A stretch of 37,045 nt of DNA, taken from assembly GCF_001898575.1 (NCBI RefSeq), contig NZ_MKUD01000027.1, positions 110,759-147,803 on the forward strand. The letters run 5' to 3'. The position numbers and the translations under genes are program-made. This DNA comes from Spirosoma sp. 48-14. GTDB lineage: Bacteria; Bacteroidota; Bacteroidia; Cytophagales; Spirosomataceae. The stretch's first letter is position 1. Each line of letters begins with the position of its first letter. Positions 10,101 to 17,164 of the stretch are shown here, piece after piece. The notes under the pieces were generated by a model. The model had not been told where the DNA came from. It saw nothing but the letters and a program-made list of their open reading frames with translations, and made no database searches.

Positions 10101-12264
10101 ACAGGGGTTCACGTTGAGTATTATCTACAGCGTAACCGACCGATTTTTCGTACACCTGTGTATTCGGCCCCCCTGCATTTAATCCACCCGTTTGCTGCCC
10201 ATTATTAAACTGCTGTTTTACCGCATACACCGAATTGAACACCTTGCTGACGTTTACGCGCAACGAATAGCCATAGGCTGTCACTTTTACATTACCTGCA
10301 TTCGCCGTTGAATCGCCTGTCGTATACGAGAAAGAAAACGGATTTTTGGGATTTTGATAGTACTTACTGGGTAAACTAAGCTGATACGAGAGCTGGGTTT
10401 GTGTAACAGCTGTCGTAGTGGTACTTATGGGTTTACCGTTGGCCCCAACTTTTTGTTTGCTGTTTGACTGCTGCTCGCTGGCGCCCAAAGCTATCCCTTG
10501 CGCCATCAGGGTAGGCACGTCTTCCCAAGGGATAGGTACTTCAAACAAACCATTGGCGTCGGTTTTCCCGTAGTACATTTGCGGAGCTGATCCAGGTGTG
10601 CTGGGGGCTTGTTTAGCCGGAACAAACGTCAATTTTACATCCGTATTATTCGCCGGAAAATCTTCTGCCTTGCCATTATCGAACCGATAGCGAAGTACAC
10701 CCCGTACGATAAGGCCTTTTTTGTTTGGCTCTTTCTGAACCAGATTGAAAGGACAGGCAAGGGAGGTCAGTAAATCCGTTGACGGAAGCTTCATTTGGGC
10801 CAGCGTATTTGCGGGCAGTACCATGCTCACCTTATACACATATGCCGTACCGTATTTGAGTCGTTTGTCAATTCCCTTGGCAGCATCAACGAGCTGAGGG
10901 CTAACCGGGTCAAAGCTGATAAACTCTTTATTTGTGTCAAATTTCGAGACAATCGTTCCGGTTTTGGCATCGATGATTTGGACCTGGTAACCTGCGCCAG
11001 GAATTGTACTCAGTAATTTGCGGGCCGACGAATCAGATGTATAGGCGTTGAGTGATTTTGCCAGTGCTACCATGAAGCTTACCTCTGGCGCCCAATTCAA
11101 CGTAATTTCCTGCCCATCGCCCACGGCATAAACTGCCGGTTTTGCGTTCAGCTCAATACAGGGTACGTTAACGGCCCGCTTGCCAGTTGAGGTTTTCATG
11201 GCAACCGCTGTGGCTCCGGCTGGGGGAGTAATGGTCGTTGAATCGACGATTTGCGGAAGGACTTTTGTGGGCGTTTGAACTAACTCAGCGCCGGGTTTGA
11301 CCAGTTCTTTAGGGATAATACCATACGTAAATGCACATACCGGACTCTTGCCATCGTTCTGAAAATGCAATTTCCCCGAACGGTCGATGGCCTGTATGCG
11401 CCAGGCGTAGCGTTTACCAACGGTCAATGGCGGCTGCGTAGGGCCATATAGAAAGGTACTGGTGCGCAGGTTCCGTACGTCGATGCCAGATTTGGGCAAC
11501 GTAACAGCGTCAATCAATACATTGGGATCTACATCTATCTGGGGTAGTTCAACCACTCGAAGGATATACTCAACCGATGCGGGCGAAACACCAACGGGAG
11601 GTGTCCAGGTAAACACAACAGCCTGCGGAGTCGTAGCCGTTACGTTGGCGTCGCAGAGGGGCGAAATCAGGATAGGGGGATCTACCGACCGAACCACAAT
11701 CGGTGCCGAACAACCCAGCGGAAATTCAGCCGATAAAGCCTGACCAAAGGCGGTGGCTGCTGTATTGGTAGCCGTTTCGTTGTATGCCCGGATACAGAGT
11801 TGATACGTTCCGTCGGGGAGGGGCAACCCTCGTGCCAGCAGGTTTTTGTTGATACCCGTCACCTCCACCTGGTTCAGATCGAACAGCCCTTCCAGATCGT
11901 TACGTGAGAGTAAGGTCTGGCCGGGCGGAATGGTAACCGGGCGGGGTGGGCGGTAGTTGGGCGACGTTTTGATTTCGATGCCGTTGTCGCCCGTAAGCTG
12001 GCCTGTCAACCGAATCTGATAGGCACTCCGGCTGGTGTTGATGATAAATACCCGCACCTGCTGACCGGCTCCGGGATAATCCTGAAGATAGGCGCTGTAA
12101 GGTGGCATCACACTCACCTGAACCTGTAGCGGGAACGTTTGGGCAAAAGCAGTATGTACCGCAACGAACGCTACGATGAATACAACGAACGCCAGGCATC
12201 GTTGCGCTCGTTGCAAAATACTCCGCCCCCGTTGTGTTTTATCGAATTTAAAAAGAGATACCAT
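4093..12264 (-). CDS. Giant secreted multidomain beta-rich protein, 2723 aa
   Basis: I do not recognise a named family for the whole protein. A hydrophobic signal segment (LAFVVFIVAFVAVHTAFAQ) ends near residue 42. Near residues 190-310 there is an FN3-like region (VVFTWTPP ... YAWRIQAIDRSGK). The central part carries several segments resembling carboxypeptidase-regulatory or Ig-like modules, with typical phrases such as KTDANGLFEVPIP, GKTDATGNFSIDN, DGYTDEFGVFKA, DGSFTVAVAS and VDGKVTLDGQPIANARVYLD. The last third is rich in G/D-containing amphipathic strands (GKFKLDDMSVFGSGDNANGK, FDFATGTLRGSIDV). The end is cysteine-containing, with Cys in ACKINSD, VLCASA, DPCKLGD and ENCNHLGEPLCTTP. No T9SS sorting domain is obvious. 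It overlaps the barrel gene by 17 bp and the 675-aa gene by 16 bp. A surface adhesin or scaffold exported with help from the barrel is possible but unproven. Confidence 0.85.
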   Translation of the reverse strand: MVSLFKFDKTQRGRSILQRAQRCLAFVVFIVAFVAVHTAFAQTFPLQVQVSVMPPYSAYLQDYPGAGQQVRVFIINTSRSAYQIRLTGQLTGDNGIEIKTSPNYRPPRPVTIPPGQTLLSRNDLEGLFDLNQVEVTGINKNLLARGLPLPDGTYQLCIRAYNETATNTAATAFGQALSAEFPLGCSAPIVVRSVDPPILISPLCDANVTATTPQAVVFTWTPPVGVSPASVEYILRVVELPQIDVDPNVLIDAVTLPKSGIDVRNLRTSTFLYGPTQPPLTVGKRYAWRIQAIDRSGKLHFQNDGKSPVCAFTYGIIPKELVKPGAELVQTPTKVLPQIVDSTTITPPAGATAVAMKTSTGKRAVNVPCIELNAKPAVYAVGDGQEITLNWAPEVSFMVALAKSLNAYTSDSSARKLLSTIPGAGYQVQIIDAKTGTIVSKFDTNKEFISFDPVSPQLVDAAKGIDKRLKYGTAYVYKVSMVLPANTLAQMKLPSTDLLTSLACPFNLVQKEPNKKGLIVRGVLRYRFDNGKAEDFPANNTDVKLTFVPAKQAPSTPGSAPQMYYGKTDANGLFEVPIPWEDVPTLMAQGIALGASEQQSNSKQKVGANGKPISTTTTAVTQTQLSYQLSLPSKYYQNPKNPFSFSYTTGDSTANAGNVKVTAYGYSLRVNVSKVFNSVYAVKQQFNNGQQTGGLNAGGPNTQVYEKSVGYAVDNTQREPLSGIEMYLFRKSKPNWIPAVEGQIGQKKLDDMAQGAVLVAQGVTSLETDLNGKQQAFVRFERLLGQINPGDDYYLMAKPDPKKGIAPGIQVQYFYTGDQSTITSAGIGYSSTTVKDGKLYAGGYQSKDYIADDPNAIFAAPIDKIAFVVPPTSLSGIQVGLSVKTGNKQADVKLGQTYFDFTANYGLRSLLPPMSKLTGRLVYTWPGESQKFVMGNMPFSIRVGFSGIPDQYKPHWEKETLPSGKVCNYYYSRTLTVLGADGKTAQPISSDDGFVAATGKTDATGNFSIDNVINISQKGSFKVKIGPEQKGPCIPDKEVVAGGQKTTGVAGKQLGQKLFNEVGNPDIWSNKTASQHDVYSYGSLESVNMTNSVQEAMNSNMANYQSNFQTTDFNAAKAFSPITTNTTNSTKQQVNKSSKGGPSASDDWITEWDESADGDVVDLYRSFYIELPTNIYTTPKSNIIVQAFESQSLGECVSTVVGGKGRISKVIRYADGQPVKGARVVIFKAPTLNGYRPEQEGDGKNRYQPLPFSSKSSVQFGQPFPSSDPVSWVADGYTDEFGVFKATDARLLDVGGKTEDWYGYGYNSIAGVPYSYYVMPKEDDINYFQAVIKDYDNTIKIVDGPSRLIVRLVDRTTKKGIKGNVRVNNAKTASNGQQTINNVVLDKIPTDANGYLEIMATDLGFDKSAKETRQYGISVTVPGYHVDTAAAVIVTGSIHSIGDQYLINVPLQPNVTLTGKVQGPKMVKNVDGTIAESSTLIGLPSFIHRMTDNAVFETEPDGSFTVAVASSKTEKIIVEPRDLGYFPDTLTLNDLPASGTKPLGTLTMKRVKHRIRVETYAGSSFTANNLLSNVTVQLNDLKPQPTQAGKAEFDFENISVTNFTVKVTGPSTLNYIPQVFEIQNSESKGYITYKVGMKLGAFVDGKVTLDGQPIANARVYLDYQNALSDQPVSLTAGGSTNADQTVGDNLIQTFSADGKTTQIGYYVLRGIPVTSGPVTLRATLSLPGKTIVGQTKTVTLVNGKATTDFALTSFNGALVKSVLGFPLTVEDLTTKSDGTLEVTGQVNLKAGQTGFGWLPGSEVTRIRKIPYKIVDANGQKIAVPVSNDIELEGVAALKFRYVDRYNVRVADSKSTLDTPQPLHLTADGSGRGQLNGRVQVVDNSFNYPSTYLSFDGKNNENFYLANSVKASANASPNNKSDVDDASNYIVDNLINVLTASTTDAGFQANAPNPKASAPAKYFLTDRAGGSVNFSFVQVPARALPIGSYIDPADKQFHLNIRMNFNIQNAQPDKFTVDIDEVVLDEKEIKPKDGTAPLELQFEKWKLQVKSWKLDPKEGGITAQDPEAKLNRIVMRTGSIDIPFDEFILRYNQFNMGKPVIGNLNVGGVATLQVTNPGDAVFTYDVGLSKEGHWKIGIFGQGKTPAGILKLNNLPSSDDYSLLTTSTNKKPTKEKPTEVAFDYIQLLSNDQNILSVQSGQSFFLRGNPYAAFSPAGFTSGDGFLTMAGDFTVKDAPRIPTTRLQLEYQTGQAALYRPIEGLWQFEGRGHTQFTARQGQNNLSITSRDIVIDGDVEEPGATPKLHAYFCARAGSQNPYWIQVLKQTVSMSNAERFKVDVVGAVATQADKTDWQAPLAFIGELYDVGPNDDDKQAMMKKATGNDKPYFSVFTVYGDMHLSELGKDQIKVDSLTSKGGNLQVDKNGKFKLDDMSVFGSGDNANGKFSMDNNGMKIDKLDTPLGSMVLSFDFATGTLRGSIDVSKDGKPQKLGTFYIKGQASMLIDKNGFYVVGAFSAMSPDIPPPIQGISLGVAVGWRNYEPDAIVVLKGTSKDPTLACKINSDPQVRGFFLGGGATLFHKEIGFDAAVAKVWAIADVSLFASVKLDIPSTQLQFSAGVVAYGELGVSVLCASAKATVNLWGDMSGTLSVSPVGAGFKATIGAEFTAKVDPCKLGDGISVTKSLALIGAVRIGSCKQGKTFDFDFVNENGGANENCNHLGEPLCTTP

Positions 12265-13942
12265 AACCTAGATTGCCTCTGAGTTCGTTGAAGGTTTGTG
12301 TCTGTATACCCGTATTGGAGTTCAGGTAGTTGAGCGATGCGTTGACGGTCTGTCGTTTCGCAATCTGGTAACTGCCATTGACCGAAGCCGTCAGTACCTT
12401 ACCCGTTACGCCCGATTGCTGGTTGATCAGGTAACTGGCGTTGAATGAGGTCGATAGTTTTTTCTGTAGAAAGGACTGGGTTGCTCCGAGCGTAGGACCA
12501 AAGAAGCGAACAGTTTGGTTGGTATCACCTACGGCTATGGGCAACTGCGTTTGCGTGTATGAGAGCATCCCGTTGAAGCCCCAGCCGGTAGTGGTTTGCT
12601 GGTAGAAATAGCCCAGGTTCAGGTTGAGGTTGTTGTTTTCGGTCTGGCTGGCGGTAGTGGCATTCAGGTCGCTCAGTTTCTGGTAGGTGGTTGTCAGGGT
12701 AAAAACCTGCGCTACATCTTCCGTTTGCAGCGTATAGCGGGTATTGACCGTTGCCGACAGATTATTCTGCGCCAGTCGGAGTGTGTCGATGACTGGCCGA
12801 AGACCCGCCTGCTGGCTAATGCCGTAATTGGAAAGCTGTACATCGATACCGAAAGCCGTTGCCGGGTTGTACGAAACCACCAGCGAGCCAATAGTACGGC
12901 CCGTGCGGGCGTTTTTGTTATTCTCCAGATTGTCGTATTGAATACCGTAACTTCCAGATAGCCGCAGTTTACCTTCCAGCAGCGACAGGTTTGGGGCAAT
13001 GGCGTAACTCTCGATGTCGCTCTGGAAGTAATAAGCGCCCATTGTCTGAAAGTTGGGGTCAATGCGCTTGTATTGAAGCTTGATGCCCGCCGTTTTGCCC
13101 TGGTAGCCAATGGCTGCCTGAGTTGCCTGGGTCAGTTGGGTCGACAGGCGAGGGGTAATGAGTTTGCCGAACAAGCGCGTGATGGCATTACTCCCTTCGG
13201 CCGAAACCAGTGTGCTCCGAACATCGCGGGTATAGGCACTAACGGCCCCGTCGAGTTCTATGGTGATGTGTTTTAGAATCAGCAGACGGCTGGTCAGGCC
13301 GACAACCAGGTTTTCGGCAGGTGTAACGGTTTGAGAAACGGATTGAGGGGCTGAGGTGATCGAAGCCGAATCATCTTTGGCCCGAAGCATGATCAGATCG
13401 ACGTAATTGCCGGGTTTTCCATACCCAACTTTTAACGCATACCCTGTACGTTGATAAGCGGGAATAATGTCGGGTTCGGCCAGGTTGGTTGAGATCGCTT
13501 TGTTGAATCGTCCATATACAGCTCCCAGGCGAAGTTTACCCGGATTTAGTTCGACCCCCCCGCCCAGAAAGGTATGTCCGGCCAGAGTAAAAGGCGAAAA
13601 CGAAACATTCCGATAACCCGCGTGGGCAGTGATCCATTTGTAGGTTGGCGACACACCGAACTGGTTGAACGGTTGCCGGAAACTACTGCCCTGATTGCCC
13701 AGCACGGCCGAGAAAGGCAGCGATATACCACCGGGCAACGCAACAGTCACCGAGCCACTTAATCCGAAAGGAGAGGGTTGGTTGCGGGCGGCAATGCCAC
13801 TGGCTGTATAAAACCCCGCGTAGGCATTCAATCCTCCCGACACGTTTACAGGCAGGGATTTCGTCGTAGGGGCATCGGTTTGTGCCAATGCTACCTTACT
13901 CAGCCAGAACCCGAAAAAGAGAAGAAGTAAAGTTGGACGCAT
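12248..13942 (-). CDS. Outer-membrane beta-barrel-like protein, 564 aa
   Basis: The protein has a clean signal peptide (MRPTLLLLFFGFWLSKVALA, then Q). The rest is made of alternating hydrophobic/polar strands with aromatic girdles and short turns (GGLNAYAGFYTASG, YKWITAHAGYRN, LRLSGSYGIQYDN, NLNLNLGYFYQQ). It ends in LRGNLGYGISF with a terminal Phe, the usual mark of an outer-membrane barrel. It is the first gene of the surface operon, and its stop overlaps the start of the giant gene by 17 bp. A promoter and a 19-bp shared element lie just upstream. By position it could anchor or export the giant protein, but this is inference. I cannot assign it to a named transporter family. Confidence 0.82.
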   Translation of the reverse strand: MRPTLLLLFFGFWLSKVALAQTDAPTTKSLPVNVSGGLNAYAGFYTASGIAARNQPSPFGLSGSVTVALPGGISLPFSAVLGNQGSSFRQPFNQFGVSPTYKWITAHAGYRNVSFSPFTLAGHTFLGGGVELNPGKLRLGAVYGRFNKAISTNLAEPDIIPAYQRTGYALKVGYGKPGNYVDLIMLRAKDDSASITSAPQSVSQTVTPAENLVVGLTSRLLILKHITIELDGAVSAYTRDVRSTLVSAEGSNAITRLFGKLITPRLSTQLTQATQAAIGYQGKTAGIKLQYKRIDPNFQTMGAYYFQSDIESYAIAPNLSLLEGKLRLSGSYGIQYDNLENNKNARTGRTIGSLVVSYNPATAFGIDVQLSNYGISQQAGLRPVIDTLRLAQNNLSATVNTRYTLQTEDVAQVFTLTTTYQKLSDLNATTASQTENNNLNLNLGYFYQQTTTGWGFNGMLSYTQTQLPIAVGDTNQTVRFFGPTLGATQSFLQKKLSTSFNASYLINQQSGVTGKVLTASVNGSYQIAKRQTVNASLNYLNSNTGIQTQTFNELRGNLGYGISF

Positions 13943-13972
13943 GAGCTGACGAGATGGTCAAAAAACTTGTAT

Positions 13973-14003
13973 CAAAGCTAGTTTTGCCTGCTGCGCCAAT
14001 CAA
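13973..14003 (-). promoter_or_regulatory. Promoter of the surface operon (TTG-N20-TAGCTTTG)
   Basis: On the minus strand TAGCTTTG (13980-13973) matches the Bacteroidota -7 consensus TAnnTTTG. TTG (14003-14001) lies 20 bp further upstream. Transcription would start near 13966, leaving a leader of about 24 nt before the ATG at 13942. The -33 TTG touches the edge of the 19-bp element at 14002-14020. Confidence 0.6.
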
Positions 14004-14020
14004 TCGGATAAATGTATGAT
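14002..14020 (-). promoter_or_regulatory. Shared 19-bp element, copy 1 (candidate regulator-binding site)
   Basis: The plus strand reads AATCGGATAAATGTATGAT. The identical 19 bp occur at 17734-17752. In both places the element sits exactly 21 bp upstream of a TAnnTTTG box on the same strand. The 18 bp after its first base form an imperfect dyad (ATC...GAT outer arms, 5 of 9 positions paired). It covers about -34 to -52, the usual place for an activator site. The response regulator encoded at 16534-17160 is the obvious candidate to bind it; this is inference. Confidence 0.6.
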
Positions 14021-14109
14021 AGGGATACTACGCGATGAATAGTCTTGTTTGTATTGTGCTGATAGTCAAATATTTGTGTTTTTGGGCTGGTGCTTTGTTG
14101 AATTGATTA

Positions 14110-14127
14110 ATGCGTATTTTTACGCAT
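14110..14127. promoter_or_regulatory. Perfect 7-bp inverted repeat (ATGCGTA-TTTT-TACGCAT)
   Basis: The arms 14110-14116 and 14121-14127 are perfectly complementary around a TTTT loop. The element lies between the prolyl oligopeptidase terminator and the surface-operon promoter, about 90 bp upstream of the 19-bp element. It could be an operator or a second terminator hairpin. No U-run follows it on the minus strand, so the terminator reading is weaker. Confidence 0.35.
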
Positions 14128-14155
14128 ACCGGCATGCGCTGAAGGGATAAACAAA

Positions 14156-14179
14156 CAGCCCGATCTGAAGACCGGGCTG
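14156..14179 (-). terminator. Rho-independent terminator of the prolyl oligopeptidase gene
   Basis: CAGCCCG (14156-14162) pairs perfectly with CGGGCTG (14173-14179) around a 10-nt loop. On the minus strand the stem is followed by a T-rich stretch (TTTGTTTATCCC). It lies about 38 nt after the stop codon of the 14217-16394 gene and insulates the surface operon from it. Confidence 0.65.
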
Positions 14180-14216
14180 CTGGGTGGATAGAAAGCTAAT
14201 ACGCTATGTGGCTTCG

Positions 14217-16394
14217 TTACTTCTTCACGATTGCCTTGGCCGGTTGAAAATCGGGGTGGCCCGCCTGCCAGAGCGCGAACGCATACATGTTGGCGAAGTT
14301 GCGGAAGGTTACGGCTTTGTCTTCTGTGAAATGGCCATTGTCGTAATTGACTTGCAGAACTACAGGTTTGCCGGAGGTACTGGCGTTTTGTAACGCAGCG
14401 GCAAACTTACCCGGCTGCCAGGCAATAACGCGCGGATCGTTCATCCCTCCGATGCACATCACCGCCGGATACCTGGTCCCTTCTTTCACATGGTTGAAGG
14501 CATCCATTTCGTAGAGCGCCATGCACTGAACTGAATCCTTTACGGTGCCGAACTCGGGTGCATTGACGGGGCCATTGGGTGAGTCTTCCATACGAAGGGC
14601 ATTAGAGCAGCTTACGTTGCTGATGGCAGCGGCAAACAGATCGGGTCGCTCGGTGATGGCCCGGCCAATAAGAATCCCTCCTGCCGACGTGCCTTCACCA
14701 ATGAGGTGTTGCGGGCTTGTGTATTTGTGTTTAACGAGGTATTCACCACTCGAAATGAAATCCTTCCAGGTGTTGGGCTTGGTTGTCTGAAAACCTGCCC
14801 GATACCATTTCTGCCCTTTTTCGGAGCCCCCACGCGGATGGGTTTCGGCGATGATGACGCCCTGATTCAGCAGGGCCAGAATCCGCCTGCTAAAATAAGG
14901 GGTGGCCGATATGCCGTAGGCACCATAGCCGGTCATAAAACAGACCGCGCTGCCATCGCGCTTAAGTCCTTTTCGATAGACCAGCGAGAGCGGTATCATC
15001 ACCCCATCATGCCCCGGAATTTCGAGCTCTTCAACCACCAGATCAGCCACGCCTGGATAGTTGGGCTGTACATCGAAGGTACTAACCGCTATTTTCCGGG
15101 TGGATGGGTCAAAGTCGTAGGCAGTACCAGGGTTATTCCAGGAGGTTATGTAGGCGAATACCTCATTGCTACCTGCAGCGTCGTAGGGTTCAATACCAGT
15201 AGTGCCTGTGCCTGGGATGGGTACATCGGCCCATTGTTTCGTGCTGGGATTATACTGCCGGATTTTCTCGTTGATGCCATCACTCAACGTGACGAACAAA
15301 AAGTCTTTCGTTGCTATAATCCGGGTAATATTCCGTTGGCTTTCAGGGAGCAGAACGGTCGCCTTCGCCAGATTTGGATTGCTCGCGTCCGTTTCCAGAA
15401 TTTGGCCATTCGGTGCATTTTTGACACTCAGCAAGTACAGTCGATTGCCAATCTTGTAAAAATCGTTGATGCTGTCGGAGGGGGCAGCTACACGTTTCCA
15501 GCCAATAGCCGATTTCGTAAGATCGGCTGGAGACGTCATCCAGGCATCAAGCCGCCGATCTACTGACGACAGGACGCCATAGACCTGCGTATAATCACCC
15601 GAAAAATACATAATCGGGTATTGGTCGGGCCGAATGCCCATGTCGGGGTTTTTAGCACGTGACCATAATTCAGGGTCGCTGCCGGGGCTGGTGCCTAGTT
15701 TGTGTAATCGGGCTTTGGTATCGAGGTTGCCTTTAGGGTCCTTGGGGTCGTTCGAATTTTGAGGAGTGTATAGGAAGCCACTGTTGTCGGGCAACCAGTC
15801 GATGCCTCCGCCAAAAACAGCCGTGATGCTTTCGGGGCGGAAGGTTTTGGTGGCTACGTCCATGGTTCGTAAGGTCGACAGTTCGGCACCGCCTTCCTGT
15901 AGACCAATGACCAGAAGTTTTCCGTCTGGGCTAGGGGTAAAGGCGCTCATGGCGTAGGTTTTGCCCTGACTCGATGCCGTTGGATCGAAGATCAGTTTTT
16001 CGGGCCCGGTTTTTCCTTCGCGGCAGTAGAGTTTACCGACGTTTTCGTTAGGAAGGGTTTTGCGATAGAAATAGGTGTTTCCTCGTTTCCTGATTTCACC
16101 ATATCGGATGGGGAGCCGTTTATCATAGTCCACAAAGGTCTGAATGAGCTTGTCGCGACCGGGAATCTGCGCCAGCATGGCGTTGGTGTAATCGCCCTGG
16201 GCCTTGAACCAGTCCTTGACTTCAGCACTGCTCATATCTTCGAGCCAGCGATAATTGTCAATGATTTTTTTACCAAAATATGTGTCCGTAACGGGTCTTT
16301 TGGGCGTAGCCGGTAGACTCGTGTTAACGGATACCTGCGCCTGTACCGTCAGACTGACAAACAGAGATACAATCGTATACAAAGAAATCTTCAT
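14217..16394 (-). CDS. Prolyl oligopeptidase family serine peptidase (S9A), exported
   Basis: The 725-aa protein hydrolyses peptide bonds after proline in short peptides, by family. A signal peptide (MKISLYTIVSLFVSLTVQAQ) predicts export to the periplasm or beyond. The N-terminal part holds the typical LP-x-T-x-KRPVTDTYFGKKIIDNYRWLED entry segment and a seven-blade propeller region. The C-terminal alpha/beta hydrolase domain has the nucleophile S570 in GTSAGG, D653 in GMNDPRV and H688 in DNGHFTED, with spacing normal for S9A. The frame can be opened three codons earlier at TTG 16403, but the ATG at 16394 gives a normal signal peptide and is preferred. It stands alone with its own terminator. 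Palindromic DNA lies 29-67 bp upstream. Confidence 0.95.
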   Translation of the reverse strand: MKISLYTIVSLFVSLTVQAQVSVNTSLPATPKRPVTDTYFGKKIIDNYRWLEDMSSAEVKDWFKAQGDYTNAMLAQIPGRDKLIQTFVDYDKRLPIRYGEIRKRGNTYFYRKTLPNENVGKLYCREGKTGPEKLIFDPTASSQGKTYAMSAFTPSPDGKLLVIGLQEGGAELSTLRTMDVATKTFRPESITAVFGGGIDWLPDNSGFLYTPQNSNDPKDPKGNLDTKARLHKLGTSPGSDPELWSRAKNPDMGIRPDQYPIMYFSGDYTQVYGVLSSVDRRLDAWMTSPADLTKSAIGWKRVAAPSDSINDFYKIGNRLYLLSVKNAPNGQILETDASNPNLAKATVLLPESQRNITRIIATKDFLFVTLSDGINEKIRQYNPSTKQWADVPIPGTGTTGIEPYDAAGSNEVFAYITSWNNPGTAYDFDPSTRKIAVSTFDVQPNYPGVADLVVEELEIPGHDGVMIPLSLVYRKGLKRDGSAVCFMTGYGAYGISATPYFSRRILALLNQGVIIAETHPRGGSEKGQKWYRAGFQTTKPNTWKDFISSGEYLVKHKYTSPQHLIGEGTSAGGILIGRAITERPDLFAAAISNVSCSNALRMEDSPNGPVNAPEFGTVKDSVQCMALYEMDAFNHVKEGTRYPAVMCIGGMNDPRVIAWQPGKFAAALQNASTSGKPVVLQVNYDNGHFTEDKAVTFRNFANMYAFALWQAGHPDFQPAKAIVKK

Positions 16395-16422
16395 GGTGAA
16401 CAATTGGTTAGAGGTCAGCTAG

Positions 16423-16461
16423 TTATACGTATAATAAACATAGCCTGATTCGCTACGTATA
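16423..16461. promoter_or_regulatory. Palindrome TTATACGTATAA and repeated TACGTATA upstream of the peptidase
   Basis: A perfect 12-bp palindrome lies at 16423-16434, 28 bp before the peptidase ATG. Its inner TACGTATA (16426-16433) recurs at 16454-16461 in the same orientation, 28 bp away. The pair could be an operator. No good TAnnTTTG box was found nearby, so the promoter itself is not placed. Confidence 0.3.
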
Positions 16462-16533
16462 CTACTATAGTGTCGGCCATTTTGAGTGAACGGCAATTCA
16501 TCGGCTCGATAGCAGCTCGTTCTACGCTGATAT

Positions 16534-17160
16534 TTATTTAAACAGCCCCGTTTTCAGGGCTTTGGCTACCGCTTCGGATTTGGAGTTGACGTGCAGTTTT
16601 TCGTAGATATTGACAATGTGCGTGCGAACCGTACCCATGCTGATATCGCAGTGGTGAGCGATGAGTTTGTAGCTGTCGCCTTCTACCAGTCGTTTTAAGA
16701 CTTCTTTTTCTTTATCCGTGAGCGAAAAGTCGGTCGGTTTGGGCTGCTGGAAAGCCTGTAGTACTTTTAGAGCGATGGAAGGGGTCATAGCCGCTCCGCC
16801 AGACATGACTTCACGAATCGCGTCGATGATTTTGTCGGCGGGGGTTTTCTTGAGCAGGTAGCCAACTGCTCCGGCAGAGATCGCTGCAAAAATTCGTTCG
16901 ACATCTTCAAAGACGGTGAGCATCAGGATTTTCGGACGGGTGGTCTGCTCGCGGATGAGCTGTACGGCTTCGATTCCCGTTCGGCCCGGCATATCGATAT
17001 CCATCAGAATGACATCCGGCTGGGTATGATTCACCACCTCTACAGCCTTGAGCGCATTGGGGTATTGCCCCGTTACAATCAGATCGTCGGTAGCTTCGAA
17101 AATCAGCGCGAGGGTTTCCCGCAGTGAGTCATTATCGTCGAAAATAGACACTCGAATCAT
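16534..17160 (-). CDS. NarL/FixJ-family response regulator (REC + LuxR-type HTH)
   Basis: The 208-aa protein has a receiver domain (about 1-120) with the acidic pair D8/D9, phospho-acceptor D54 in LMDIDMPG, switch residue T82 in MLTVF and K104 in GYLLKKTP. All residues needed for phosphorylation are present. The C-terminal LuxR-type helix-turn-helix covers about 147-206 (LTDKEKEVLKRL ... MGTVRTHIVNIYEKL). It lies 4 bp behind the DUF6252-like lipoprotein and downstream of four HisKA_3-type kinases, the kinase class that normally pairs with NarL regulators. It is the only response regulator in the window, so it is the likely common target. Its own promoter region carries the 19-bp element, which hints at autoregulation. 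Confidence 0.95.
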   Translation of the reverse strand: MIRVSIFDDNDSLRETLALIFEATDDLIVTGQYPNALKAVEVVNHTQPDVILMDIDMPGRTGIEAVQLIREQTTRPKILMLTVFEDVERIFAAISAGAVGYLLKKTPADKIIDAIREVMSGGAAMTPSIALKVLQAFQQPKPTDFSLTDKEKEVLKRLVEGDSYKLIAHHCDISMGTVRTHIVNIYEKLHVNSKSEAVAKALKTGLFK

Positions 17161-17164
17161 AGGC

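Noticed and set aside
9808..10182. A 124-codon plus-strand frame inside the giant gene
   Set aside because: The minus-strand frame continues unbroken through it with consistent beta-module sequence; there is no domain or start signal on the plus strand.
14706..15566. A 286-codon open frame on the plus strand
   Set aside because: It lies fully antisense to the prolyl oligopeptidase, whose catalytic Ser, Asp and His are all in the minus frame. It has no recognisable domain.
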